NCBI GenBank assembly: GCA_013298775.1
Contig: JAAFIV010000024.1
Coordinates: 1-64,000 of the forward strand
Length of the DNA stretch: 64,000 nt
Origin: Ignavibacteria bacterium
Lineage (GTDB): Bacteria > Bacteroidota > Ignavibacteria > Kapaibacteriales > UBA4661
Reading direction: 5' to 3'
In this document: positions 35,880 through 43,326 of the stretch, piece by piece
Numbering within the stretch: position 1 is the first letter of the stretch
Layout: the number at the start of each line of letters is the position of its first letter
Made by a program: the position numbers and the translations under genes
Notes under the pieces: model-generated
The model's database searches: none
Seen by the model: only the letters and a program-made list of their open reading frames with translations
What the model was told of the DNA's origin: nothing

Positions 35880-36295
35880 CGTTCGACCCCTTCCTTTTCT
35901 GCACCATGACGATTACGCCGATACCCCGCCCAGTTGAAGGGAATATCAAGCGTGATAGAGCTTGGCAGCGCATCAATATCTCCATCGTAGGTTTTGTAGA
36001 GCCAAACCAAAAAATCTTCAAACAAAATACACACCCAGATTTGATGTTTGCCGTTGAGGTCATACCTCGCACACTCGCCGTCGCCAATTTTCTTTGGGTT
36101 GAAAATTCCACCCTCGCACGTTTGTAAACCCACGACAAGCAAGGATTCTTGCGCCATTCCAATTTGATACAACAACGGTAATCGCACATCCTCTTGGGTA
36201 CTGGAGCGCATCCATTCTTCTCGGTCAAATTTGGCAATCATAAATTTCCCCCAGTTGCCGTGAGGCGAGACAGCTTCAATAAATTTTGTTTTCAT
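35876..36295 (-). CDS. hypothetical protein of the replication operon
   Basis: 139 residues with many aromatic residues (GNWGKFMIAKFDREEWMRS, HQIWVCILFEDFLVWLYKTYDGD). Compact mixed fold; the C-terminus ends in a basic stretch (YRRNRHGAEKEGVER). It overlaps the downstream gene by 4 bases and follows the DnaC-like gene after about 65 bases. No family recognised. Confidence 0.65.
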   Translation of the reverse strand: MKTKFIEAVSPHGNWGKFMIAKFDREEWMRSSTQEDVRLPLLYQIGMAQESLLVVGLQTCEGGIFNPKKIGDGECARYDLNGKHQIWVCILFEDFLVWLYKTYDGDIDALPSSITLDIPFNWAGYRRNRHGAEKEGVER

Positions 36296-36362
36296 AATGA
36301 AGAAATTCAGGTGAAGAGACTGTGTTCACGGTGCTGTGAAGGTTTACATGATGTTCCTGTGA

Positions 36363-37145
36363 TTAAGCATTCCGGCTACCGCGTACACGCTTGTCAGAGC
36401 CTTGGTAGTGAATGTGAAGCATCCAGTCCGATTGATTCAAACGCGAAGCAATTCGCCCGTAGCCTTCAATCTCTGCAAGGACGTGAACAGCATGATTGCA
36501 GGTGATGTAGGTTGGTTTGTGATGCGCGTAGCGATATTCGATGATATTCGTGAAACCCGTCATCGAAAACTCAGAGCCGTACTCTGTTCCCAAATCGTCA
36601 AGGAAGAGCGCGTCGCAGGTTCTCAGTGCTTCAACTTGTTGCTTTTTCGCGGTGTCACGGAATCCGAAAAATAAATCTTCCAGCATTGCCGCAGATGCAA
36701 ATTTGATGTTTGCTTGAAACGTCCGCATCAGGCTTTGTGCAATCAAGCCCAAGAGCATACTTTTCCCTACACCGATAGCTCCGTGAATGAAGCATCCACG
36801 AGGTTCGCGGGTAATGTCGCCAAAAAACTCATTCTTGAGCGCGTCCCGAATCGGTGTGCTAAATTCCTCGTTGATGAACCCCCACGAACCTTCGGCATAG
36901 CGCGGATAAAACCCCGCAGCAACGATGCGTGTTCTGCCCTCTTCTACGGTCAGAATCGGGTTGCGAACCCGCACCTTTTCAAGAAATCGTGATAGATTCT
37001 TTTTGGGTATTGGCTTCGGGTTGAGGCTTTCGTGAAGAAGGTTTCCGAGCGGTCGTGCTGCCACTTCCTGAATGACCATTTGCGATGCCTCCTGTGTTTG
37101 AGAGGCTTCGAGCAGTGTTTCCATTTGTTGGGCGTTGTTCAGCAT
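36363..37145 (-). CDS. DnaC/IstB-like helicase loader ATPase
   Basis: 260 residues with Walker A GAIGVGKS (122-129) and Walker B ALFLDDLG (about 179-186). These are followed by the sensor-like YITCNHAVHVLAEIEGYGRIASRL, the DnaC/IstB pattern. It should load the replicative helicase onto the phage origin. Its N-terminus overlaps the upstream initiator gene by 167 bases in another frame; a later start (for example Met23 at 37079) would shorten but not remove the overlap. Confidence 0.85.
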   Translation of the reverse strand: MLNNAQQMETLLEASQTQEASQMVIQEVAARPLGNLLHESLNPKPIPKKNLSRFLEKVRVRNPILTVEEGRTRIVAAGFYPRYAEGSWGFINEEFSTPIRDALKNEFFGDITREPRGCFIHGAIGVGKSMLLGLIAQSLMRTFQANIKFASAAMLEDLFFGFRDTAKKQQVEALRTCDALFLDDLGTEYGSEFSMTGFTNIIEYRYAHHKPTYITCNHAVHVLAEIEGYGRIASRLNQSDWMLHIHYQGSDKRVRGSRNA

Positions 37146-38454
37146 AGAGTTTTGAGGTTTGATTGCGAATTGCCGTGTTCAAAATAGTGAGAACATCCTC
37201 ACCAGCATTGATGCGCTCTTCAAGGAATTGAAGTTGCGTAAACGCACTGGTTTTCGAGTGCGGAGCGTCAAGGCGAATACATTCTTCGAGGTAATTTGAC
37301 CAGACTTTTCCAAAATTTGCAACGGAGCGTAAACGCTGCGGAACGTCATGGACATTCAGCGTGTACACTGCACCATTGTTAGTGTTTGAGCGTTCTTCAA
37401 TCGCCCAATCGCGGAGTTTCTTACGCCAATCGGTCAGGGATTTGGGCTGTCCCGTCTTTGGAGAAGTGTGCCATGGCGGAGCGGTGGAAGAATAGTGATT
37501 CCAGAATTTGAGAGCAACGGCTTCCGTTGCCCCCGTCATTCCCTGCATCGTGCGAAGCTGCTCCGCGTAGGCAAGGATTTCCTCACGAGCGGGAACATTG
37601 CTTTGGGAGGGTTTGCTTGCATGAGAATCGCTTTTGGGTATTTCGCGCACACGCGCGGAAATAGAAGAAGTAGTAGTAGTAATTTCTCCTTCTCCTTCTC
37701 CTTCTTTAAAGGGGGATGCTGAAATTTGGTCAAAATTTTGACCATTTTCTTGTCCATTTTTTAGACCTGTTTTTTTCGTAATTGTTGCGTTTGTCTTTGA
37801 TGTTGTTGTTTCTTGTAAGCCTTGTTTTGTTGCGGCTTCCAGCTCTGTTTCGTTGCCTTCTTGTTCGTAAGAAACCCCCTCATTAAACCCCTCGTAAAAG
37901 TCTTCATTAAACCCCTCGTTAAACCCTTTGTAAAAGGGGTCAAATTCTGACCCTTTTATCGAGGGTTTTACGAGGTCTTTTACGCTACCTTTTACAGGGG
38001 GTTTTACGGAGCCTTTTACAGGGGGTTTTACAGAGCCTTTTACGAGGGGGTTTTCTGAAGGGTTTTGTAGAGGGTTTTGTAGAGGGTTTTCTGAAGGGTT
38101 TTGTGAAGCCTTTTCGGCATCAGAAAACACTGTGAAATACTCGTTTTCGTCCTCAAGAATACGGCAATTTGGAAGGAAAAATAACGAATGATTGCCCCGT
38201 CCGCGTCCCATGACGGTACGGAGCATCCCAACCTTTTCAAGGTTCTCGCGGGCAGATTTGAAGCGGTTTTCAGAGATATTGAGGGTGCTAAGAAGCATAT
38301 CCAAGCGCATTGGGAAGGGATTCACCCACTTCTTTTCGTTGCAGAGTTGGATAAGGAGATAGTACAGTGCCGCCTCCTCCACTTCAAAGCAGTGAGCGCG
38401 GTGCTGTCGCCAGTACAGATTATGGTAGTCGAATACCTTGATACTTTCTTTCAT
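36979..38454 (-). CDS. replication initiator (DnaD/lambda O-like) with internal repeats
   Basis: About 491 residues. Start at 38454 (MKESIKVFDYHNLYWRQHR) is preferred over the one 18 bases upstream. The N-terminal ~110 residues look like a winged helix (EEAALYYLLIQLCNEKKWVNPFPMRLDMLLSTLNISENRFKSARENLEKVGML). A low-complexity linker follows (KGSVKPPVKGSVKPPVKGSVKD..., FNEGFNEDFYEGFNEG) and then a C-terminal DnaD-like domain (FWNHYSSTAPPWHTSPKTGQPKSLTDWRKKLRDWAIEE). It stands directly before a helicase loader, as O stands before P in lambda. The linker DNA carries tandem repeats that could be the origin. Confidence 0.75.
   Translation of the reverse strand: MKESIKVFDYHNLYWRQHRAHCFEVEEAALYYLLIQLCNEKKWVNPFPMRLDMLLSTLNISENRFKSARENLEKVGMLRTVMGRGRGNHSLFFLPNCRILEDENEYFTVFSDAEKASQNPSENPLQNPLQNPSENPLVKGSVKPPVKGSVKPPVKGSVKDLVKPSIKGSEFDPFYKGFNEGFNEDFYEGFNEGVSYEQEGNETELEAATKQGLQETTTSKTNATITKKTGLKNGQENGQNFDQISASPFKEGEGEGEITTTTSSISARVREIPKSDSHASKPSQSNVPAREEILAYAEQLRTMQGMTGATEAVALKFWNHYSSTAPPWHTSPKTGQPKSLTDWRKKLRDWAIEERSNTNNGAVYTLNVHDVPQRLRSVANFGKVWSNYLEECIRLDAPHSKTSAFTQLQFLEERINAGEDVLTILNTAIRNQTSKLYAEQRPTNGNTARSLSNTGGIANGHSGSGSTTARKPSSRKPQPEANTQKESITIS
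37860..38110. repeat. iteron-like tandem repeats inside the initiator gene, candidate phage origin
   Basis: CCTTTTACAGGGGG begins two adjacent 24-bp repeats (37988-38011 and 38012-38035) and a third, diverged copy (38036-38060). 12-bp GGGTTTTGTAGA-type repeats follow to about 38110, and CCCCTCGTWAA-type repeats lie at 37876-37930. An imperfect inverted repeat (AAAAGGGGTC...GACCCTTTT) lies at 37933-37959. Lambda-type phages keep iterons inside the initiator gene, so an origin here is plausible. Confidence 0.6.
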
Positions 38455-38526
38455 CCTTGCCTCCTGAAACAATGTGATTGTTATGTAGGGCGGGCGACAC
38501 CGTGCCTGTTGCCTACAAGAGTGTTT

Positions 38527-38568
38527 CTACAAATGCAGTACTACAAATGCAGTACTACAAATGCAGAA
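38527..38568. repeat. three tandem 14-bp repeats upstream of the initiator gene
   Basis: CTACAAATGCAGTA occurs at 38527-38540 and 38541-38554, and again (12 of 14) from 38555. It lies about 70 bases upstream of the initiator gene and beside a terminator: candidate operator or iteron set. The 326-base gap 38455-38780 holds only these repeats, the terminator and what may be the leader of the initiator gene. Confidence 0.8.
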
Positions 38569-38603
38569 AATAAGCGGCTCCCGCGCTTCTTCGGAAGCCG
38601 CTT
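38567..38603 (-). terminator. intrinsic terminator on the minus strand
   Basis: AAGCGGCT (38572-38579) pairs with AGCCGCTT (38596-38603), extended by CC/GG around one unpaired pair. Read leftward it ends in TTATTTT. It would stop or attenuate transcripts from the recombination genes before the initiator gene. Confidence 0.65.
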
Positions 38604-38780
38604 CGGGGGTACCGCTTTAGGGTATCCCTTTGGGCATTTATGTATGGATTGATTGCGGGGAGTGCAATATACTGTGGATGTTTTTCTTTTATACTCTGCC
38701 CAAGAGCAGATTTGCACCAACACCACGATATTTTGTACCAACACTCTCTCCAGTCCAACAAACGCACCTTAATTTTTCTC

Positions 38781-39596
38781 TTACCCTTGTTCTTTTTCAC
38801 CATGTGAATTCAAGTCACGAGGCAGTAACTGTGCTGGAGCAGAAATTACTTTTTGAGCATCGTATTGAATTTGAGCAATTTTGTCGGAGGTTATCAAGCC
38901 GCGAATATGCTGCCCCGCGTCGTGAAATTCCGCCAACATGACTAAGTTTTCGTGCGAAAGAACGGGAACCATTTTCACTACGGGGAACACCGACGCGCTG
39001 CCCGGTTTGGTAGATTGCACCTTTTCGACAACCAGTTCAAACGGGATATTCTGCACGTAGCCGACGTTTGCCAGTACGTCATCGAACACGTTTGTAATCA
39101 TCGGTATTGTGCTGCGTTGTCCCGCACTAACAAACTTCCACACGCCAAACACATCCCGCACTTTCGGCAAGATAAACCGCATCGTCAGTTCCATCTTGAC
39201 GCGCCCGTCGGGGTGTGTTGTTTGAATCTTTTCAAAGGTGCTTTCGCCAAACACGTATTCTTGCCGTTTGAATGACCATACGCGCCAGTTCTTCCCGTCA
39301 CCTTCGGCAAGCAGCCGCCCTGCGTTGTCGCGGAACGTGATGCTGACACCGCAGCACTCGTGCGGTTCATTGCTTGGAAAGATGATTTGAACAGATTGCG
39401 GTCGGTCGCCATACACGGTATGAAAATACGGTGCATACTTACCTGTCGCCTTGAAGTAATCAAGCGAGGTGGGGTACTCCTTCCCCGCCCCTGAAACTGC
39501 CTTTTCGCCGATACGGATATTCCCAATAATGGGAATCTGTGTTTGCTGAATCTGCATATTCTCTGGCAAATCCGCATTGTGCAAGCGTCCTGTCAT
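38781..39596 (-). CDS. recombination directionality factor-like protein (Gp3-like)
   Basis: 271 residues. IPIIGNIRIGEKAVSGAGKEYPTSLDYFKATGKYAPYFHTVYGDRPQSVQIIFPSN followed by CCGVSITFRDNAGRLLAEGDGKNWRVWS matches my memory of the phage family labelled recombination directionality factor or hydrolase/metal-binding protein. In serine-integrase phages the RDF switches the integrase to excision. No integrase is present here, and the neighbour is a RecB-like nuclease, so a role in recombination or as a single-strand annealing partner is the alternative. Confidence 0.5.
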   Translation of the reverse strand: MTGRLHNADLPENMQIQQTQIPIIGNIRIGEKAVSGAGKEYPTSLDYFKATGKYAPYFHTVYGDRPQSVQIIFPSNEPHECCGVSITFRDNAGRLLAEGDGKNWRVWSFKRQEYVFGESTFEKIQTTHPDGRVKMELTMRFILPKVRDVFGVWKFVSAGQRSTIPMITNVFDDVLANVGYVQNIPFELVVEKVQSTKPGSASVFPVVKMVPVLSHENLVMLAEFHDAGQHIRGLITSDKIAQIQYDAQKVISAPAQLLPRDLNSHGEKEQG

Positions 39597-39609
39597 GTTT
39601 CACCTCCCT

Positions 39610-40722
39610 TTAATTGGCGGTGAATAAGGAGGCTGTTTCTTGTTCGTCGTTACCTGCCAATGCTTCACTAGGCGTATGTACCGCTTCGGGTGTGTTATTC
39701 TCACGGGGCGACATAATGCCTTCGCGTTCCCATTCTCTGCGAATCACATCCAGCACCGATGTACGCGCCATAACGCGCTCGTTGATTTCCTCGCCCATTG
39801 CCAGCATTCCATCCAGTTCCATGAAGGTAAACGGTGGCTTTGCGTAGCGCATGGCAAACTTGCGCAAGTGCAGCAGTGCTTCATCTTGCGAGGATTTTCC
39901 TGTTTGTTCGGTGAAATTATACGACGGCGAAGTAAGCCAATCCTTCGGAGACCAATTAAACACGCGCTTGACCGAATGTTCGCTGTAATGCTCATTCCAA
40001 AGTGGACGATAAAAACCGTCCAGTTGCAATTCGTGTTCTTCATAGAACCCGTGCCGTCCTGATTTGAAATCAACGAGAACTGTTTCAGTAATATCCTTGA
40101 ATGTTTCTTTTGGCTGTCCTTTGTTTTCGCCCGACTTATAGAGTTCACCCCAAAAACCTTTCTGGCGAAACGTCGCATTGCACACAAGGTCTATTGCCCC
40201 ACCGTAGCCGTGCCTCGACACAAGCGGAATTTCAATCGCTATTGGTTCAATGGTGTAATCGAGTGCGAATTGGTGAAAGGCAAGAATGTCTTGGCGCAGG
40301 CGTTGATTCCAGTGTGAGGTATCATACAACAAACGATGTTCAGCTTTGTAGCTTTCAATCAATGTCGGAATGGCGGCAAGATTGAGTTTGCGCTGTGTGA
40401 GGTAGTTCGCAATCGTAATGTGCATCAGCGTTCCGTAGTCTGCTGATTGTTTCTTGATTTCCTCCGCTTTCTCGAATCCGTGTTTAGCGTACCACGCAAG
40501 GAGGTGATACGGCATTTTACTTGTATGACGTACAATCGTTGTAACGCTGGGAACATAGACAATATCGTTGCGCTGTACGCTCAACGAAACATAGTAACGA
40601 CCGTCGGGCGTTTCAATGCGGCGCACAGGATTTGGAGCAACGCGAATGGCGGTAGGATTGAAGTACAATGCCATGACCTGCTCCATCGTCATGGATGTTG
40701 TGAAGGACGCTTGTTTGCTCAT
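39610..40722 (-). CDS. PD-(D/E)XK nuclease, RecB/Cas4-like
   Basis: 370 residues. Visible motif series: GTLMHITIANYL (His/first helix), GYGGAIDLVC (Asp), TVLVDFKSG (D-x-K core) and EHELQLDGFY (Gln of the QxxxY-type motif). This is the RecB-family nuclease order found in phage exonucleases. Together with the neighbour at 38781 it may form a phage recombination pair. The start overlaps the stop of the gene upstream (ATGA). Confidence 0.85.
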   Translation of the reverse strand: MSKQASFTTSMTMEQVMALYFNPTAIRVAPNPVRRIETPDGRYYVSLSVQRNDIVYVPSVTTIVRHTSKMPYHLLAWYAKHGFEKAEEIKKQSADYGTLMHITIANYLTQRKLNLAAIPTLIESYKAEHRLLYDTSHWNQRLRQDILAFHQFALDYTIEPIAIEIPLVSRHGYGGAIDLVCNATFRQKGFWGELYKSGENKGQPKETFKDITETVLVDFKSGRHGFYEEHELQLDGFYRPLWNEHYSEHSVKRVFNWSPKDWLTSPSYNFTEQTGKSSQDEALLHLRKFAMRYAKPPFTFMELDGMLAMGEEINERVMARTSVLDVIRREWEREGIMSPRENNTPEAVHTPSEALAGNDEQETASLFTAN

Positions 40723-41396
40723 GCCTCACCGCCTTTCATGTTCAGCAACTGTGTGGTTGTGGTAAAAGAGTCGGAATGAGAAAACTCGTCTCGAAGGATG
40801 TTGTGAAGGCGGTTTTGCAGTTCGGGATAGGCATTCAAGACGCGGTGCTGTGTAGCGCGAATGCTCCCCGATTCAATATGTTCAACATATTCACAAGTAA
40901 TGCTTTCAACAGCTTGATATGCGCCCGGAATATCGCAAAACGACAAATCAACCTCTGAAAGGTCGTATTCGATAGACGCACAGTCATCGGCAGTGAGGTG
41001 AATAACAATGCGGGCATTGCCATACACGCCAAAGCGGACGTACATCGTCAGTGTGTCGTTGAAGTTATTGTTGTTGCTTCGAGAGAAAGAGCGGCGGCGA
41101 GGTTTGGGAGCGGTGCTGCCCATGATAGATTGCTCAATATCTTGTTTGATGTTACTGAGGAAAACATCATATCCAGCACGGTCGGCAGGATTGGCAAGAC
41201 TTTCGCGTTCAAGGACGGCAAGACGAAAAACGGAAAGTTTGCGCTGGATGTCGGCGCGGTCGTCGTGGGGAAAAGTGTGAAACGTGCTACGGCGCAGTGA
41301 AATTTTTTTTGTGCCGAAACCCGCTCCACGCCGTGTTTGTTGCACGGTCGGTGAGGGTGCTTGTTGCATTGCAACAAGCAAAGTGTTATTTTGCAT
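40719..41396 (-). CDS. hypothetical first gene of the recombination/replication operon
   Basis: 225 residues (216 if Met10 at 41369 is used). A basic, disordered N-terminal third (RRGAGFGTKKISLRRS, KPRRRSFSRSNNNNF) is followed by a beta-rich region (LTMYVRFGVYGNARIVIHLTADDCASIEYDLSEVDLSFCDI). Not recognised. It overlaps the nuclease gene by 4 bases and starts beside palindromic operator candidates. Confidence 0.65.
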   Translation of the reverse strand: MQNNTLLVAMQQAPSPTVQQTRRGAGFGTKKISLRRSTFHTFPHDDRADIQRKLSVFRLAVLERESLANPADRAGYDVFLSNIKQDIEQSIMGSTAPKPRRRSFSRSNNNNFNDTLTMYVRFGVYGNARIVIHLTADDCASIEYDLSEVDLSFCDIPGAYQAVESITCEYVEHIESGSIRATQHRVLNAYPELQNRLHNILRDEFSHSDSFTTTTQLLNMKGGEA

Positions 41397-41409
41397 ATAC
41401 GAATATGCC
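41361..41409. promoter_or_regulatory. two palindromes at the start of the leftward early operon
   Basis: CTTGTTGCA/TGCAACAAG (41361-41379) has 9-bp arms around one base, and GCATAT/ATATGC (41394-41409) has 6-bp arms around four. Both overlap the start region of the leftward operon and lie next to the orphan rightward terminator: candidate repressor sites. Confidence 0.55.
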
Positions 41410-41471
41410 TTTCACATAAGGTTAGTAATCGCCGCACTTTGGAGGTCCAGTCCAAACGCGGCTTTTTTTTG
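41400..41471 (+). ncRNA. candidate short antisense RNA ending at an orphan terminator
   Basis: A rightward terminator (GCCGCACTTTGGA 41432-41444 with TCCAAACGCGGC 41452-41463, then eight T, 41464-41471) has no rightward gene upstream. A promoter-like TTG...TATTTTG lies at about 41370-41394. The predicted ~70-base transcript would be divergent from and adjacent to the replication operon, reminiscent of lambda OOP. The start is a guess; the terminator is firm. Confidence 0.45.
41432..41471 (+). terminator. rightward intrinsic terminator without an upstream gene
   Basis: The stem has 5 + 6 paired bases with a small internal mismatch, a 7-base loop (GGTCCAG) and a run of eight T. The leftward side lacks a T-run, so it works only rightward. 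It may end the candidate antisense RNA at 41400. Confidence 0.85.
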
Positions 41472-41536
41472 CTCTCAAATATAATTAAACTTATTTAATA
41501 CTTCAAAGAAGTTTTTTTTATTAAAAAAATATTTTT

Positions 41537-41785
41537 TTATGAAGAGATGTTTTTTCGAGGTCTTCCCCCGCCTTTTCCTCTTCGTGCTGGTGCTTCTTTC
41601 TTGTGGATGAGTATTCGTGTCAGAGCTTCATCTGTGAAGTAATACGTGCCACGTTTAAAAAAAAAGTCTTTCCCTTCTTCTCCCGGTACACTCTCCTCAC
41701 GGAGTTGGCTCAGGCGTGATGCCGTATATCCAGTGAGAGCCGCTATTTCATTGGTAGTGTATGTTTTGACCTGCTGCGTAGTCAT
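41537..41785 (-). CDS. small MerR/excisionase-like HTH protein
   Basis: 82 residues from Met at 41785. YTTNEIAALTGYTASRLSQLREE is a MerR-type helix-turn-helix; GTYYFTDEALTRILIHKKEAPARRGKGGGRPRK follows, with an AT-hook-like GGGRPRK tail. It is paralogous in layout to the protein at 42101-42370. Such small winged HTH proteins serve as excisionases or repressors. Confidence 0.7.
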   Translation of the reverse strand: MTTQQVKTYTTNEIAALTGYTASRLSQLREESVPGEEGKDFFFKRGTYYFTDEALTRILIHKKEAPARRGKGGGRPRKNISS

Positions 41786-41906
41786 GGTATTTTCAGAATT
41801 GTTTTTCAATAAGTGCAAGTATATCTGTCTCCCAAGAAAAGTCATGAACAACCACCGCAATTTCTCTTGAGGTTGAGGCAAAAATACCTAGTGCGGAACA
41901 TAATTT

Positions 41907-42071
41907 TTACTCCTCATCCTTAGACTTTTCTTTTCGCTTAAAGTAGCCTTTCAACCAGTCCGTGAGTTTATCTATCGAAGTAAATACATACTGCGTTTCC
42001 TCACCTTTGTCGTTTTGTATCTTCAAAATGAAGCCGTTTTCGACTTCATAAATTTCAAGAGGAGCTTTCAT
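41907..42071 (-). CDS. small hypothetical protein between two HTH genes
   Basis: 54 residues from Met at 42071 (MKAPLEIYEVENGFILKIQNDKGEETQYVFTSIDKLTDWLKGYFKRKEKSKDEE), preceded by GGAGGGAACATA. Beta hairpin then helix with a Lys/Glu tail; similar small proteins often sit in phage early regions. No function known. Confidence 0.65.
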   Translation of the reverse strand: MKAPLEIYEVENGFILKIQNDKGEETQYVFTSIDKLTDWLKGYFKRKEKSKDEE

Positions 42072-42100
42072 TATGTTCCCTCCGTGCAAATAGTTTCTTC

Positions 42101-42370
42101 TCAAGCATCGGGAGTTTGTTCATTAGGGTGTTTCTCCTTCTTGTGCTTCAAGATTTTTTCTAAGCCGATATTTGTATAAAACACCTTGCCGCGATGGTAT
42201 TGCCAATCAATATGTTCTTCCAACAACGGCTGCTGGGCGTAAACGTATTTTCTCTGTGGTTCTTGAAATCCCACTGAAACTTTACCGCCTAATCTAAGCA
42301 TCATCAAATGCTGGCGGCTGTATCCAGTCTTTTCTAAGATTTCAGATTGTTTAATTAACGTCGTTTCCAT
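42101..42370 (-). CDS. HTH regulator divergent from parA
   Basis: 89 residues. LIKQSEILEKTGYSRQHLMMLRLGGKV is a helix-turn-helix; HIDWQYHRGKVFYTNIGLEKILKHKKEKHP parallels the protein at 41537 (KDFFFKRGTYYFTDEALTRILIHKKEAP). It is the first gene leftward from a 40-base palindrome that also fronts parA, so it may be an autoregulator of the divergent promoters. Confidence 0.75.
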   Translation of the reverse strand: METTLIKQSEILEKTGYSRQHLMMLRLGGKVSVGFQEPQRKYVYAQQPLLEEHIDWQYHRGKVFYTNIGLEKILKHKKEKHPNEQTPDA

Positions 42371-42425
42371 AGTTGGCGATAATTCACGAAAAAATACTGT
42401 GTTTGCACGAACATAGTATAAAAGT

Positions 42426-42465
42426 TTGCAACTGACAAATAAAAAATTTTATTTGTCAGTTGCAA
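42426..42465. promoter_or_regulatory. 40-base palindromic operator between the HTH gene and parA
   Basis: Arms TTGCAACTGACAAATAAAA (42426-42444) and its complement (42447-42465) are perfect 19-bp inverted repeats around two bases. The site lies in the 235-base divergent intergenic region. The half-site TTTGTCAGTTG recurs at 45769-45779 in front of the leftward gene at 45452-45718, suggesting one regulator for both. Confidence 0.8.
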
Positions 42466-42605
42466 TAAAATGATTATTTTACCTGTGCAGCAAAAAATTC
42501 CTTCCAGCGATTTCAAATCACAATCCTCTTTTTTCATTTGCCAAATGCCGTACAAACATTTGCTGGCGCAAAAATGTTGCGGTGCGTGGCTTTTCAGAAA
42601 TTTCT

Positions 42606-43325
42606 ATGATTATCGCCATACTGAACAACAAAGGCGGTGTAGGAAAGACCACAACCGCCGTGCATCTTGCCTATGCACTCACGAAAAAAGGCAAAAAAGT
42701 TTTATGTGTGGATATTGACGAGCAGGCAAATTTGCTGCTCCATATCTTTCCAGCAAATGACGTTTATGCCCTTGAATCCCGTCAAAACGGAACATCATTG
42801 CCGATAATGACGCATTCAAGCGGTGTAGATGTGCTACCGCTTTCATACTGGAAGAATACTAAGCACTTCGCCGACACGATACGCCTTCATGCAAAGGGCT
42901 ATGATTATACGCTCCTTGATTGCCCGCCCAGCCTTGAGGCGCGTACCTTAGCAGCTTTAGAGGCAGCTACTACTGTTCTGATTCCAACCCAACCTGAAAA
43001 TCTTTCTTACAAAGGTTTGATTAAACTCATCAATTTATGCGAAGAGTACACCTTGCCAGTGCTTGGGATATTTGTAACGTTATACGATAAGAAAAAAGCT
43101 GCTCATAACTTCTACTTGCCCGAAATTGCTCAACAATTTGCTGGGCATTATATCAGTGCAGCGATTCCGAATAGTGCATTATTTCCTTCAGCATCAGCGA
43201 TGAATAAGATGGGGCATGAATGGGCGGGAAAGAAAGCTAACCCTGGCTTGATTGCGTATGATGACATTGCAGACTATATCATTAAGAAATCAATTCAGCT
43301 TTCAGCAAAGAAAGGGAAGGTGTAA
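42606..43325 (+). CDS. parA: ParA-type partition ATPase
   Basis: 239 residues with the deviant Walker A KGGVGKTT (9-16), DIDEQANL (switch I) and YTLLDCPPS (Walker B). It has no N-terminal HTH extension, as in type Ib ParA. It probably segregates the phage genome together with the ParB encoded 2 bases downstream. Presence of a partition pair suggests a low-copy extrachromosomal state like that of phage-plasmids, although here the phage lies among chromosomal genes. Confidence 0.9.
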   Translation: MIIAILNNKGGVGKTTTAVHLAYALTKKGKKVLCVDIDEQANLLLHIFPANDVYALESRQNGTSLPIMTHSSGVDVLPLSYWKNTKHFADTIRLHAKGYDYTLLDCPPSLEARTLAALEAATTVLIPTQPENLSYKGLIKLINLCEEYTLPVLGIFVTLYDKKKAAHNFYLPEIAQQFAGHYISAAIPNSALFPSASAMNKMGHEWAGKKANPGLIAYDDIADYIIKKSIQLSAKKGKV

Positions 43326-43326
43326 T

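Noticed and set aside
38541-38744. Minus-strand frame of 67 codons in the gap upstream of the initiator gene
   Set aside because: It runs through the terminator and the 14-bp repeats; basic low-complexity product with no support.
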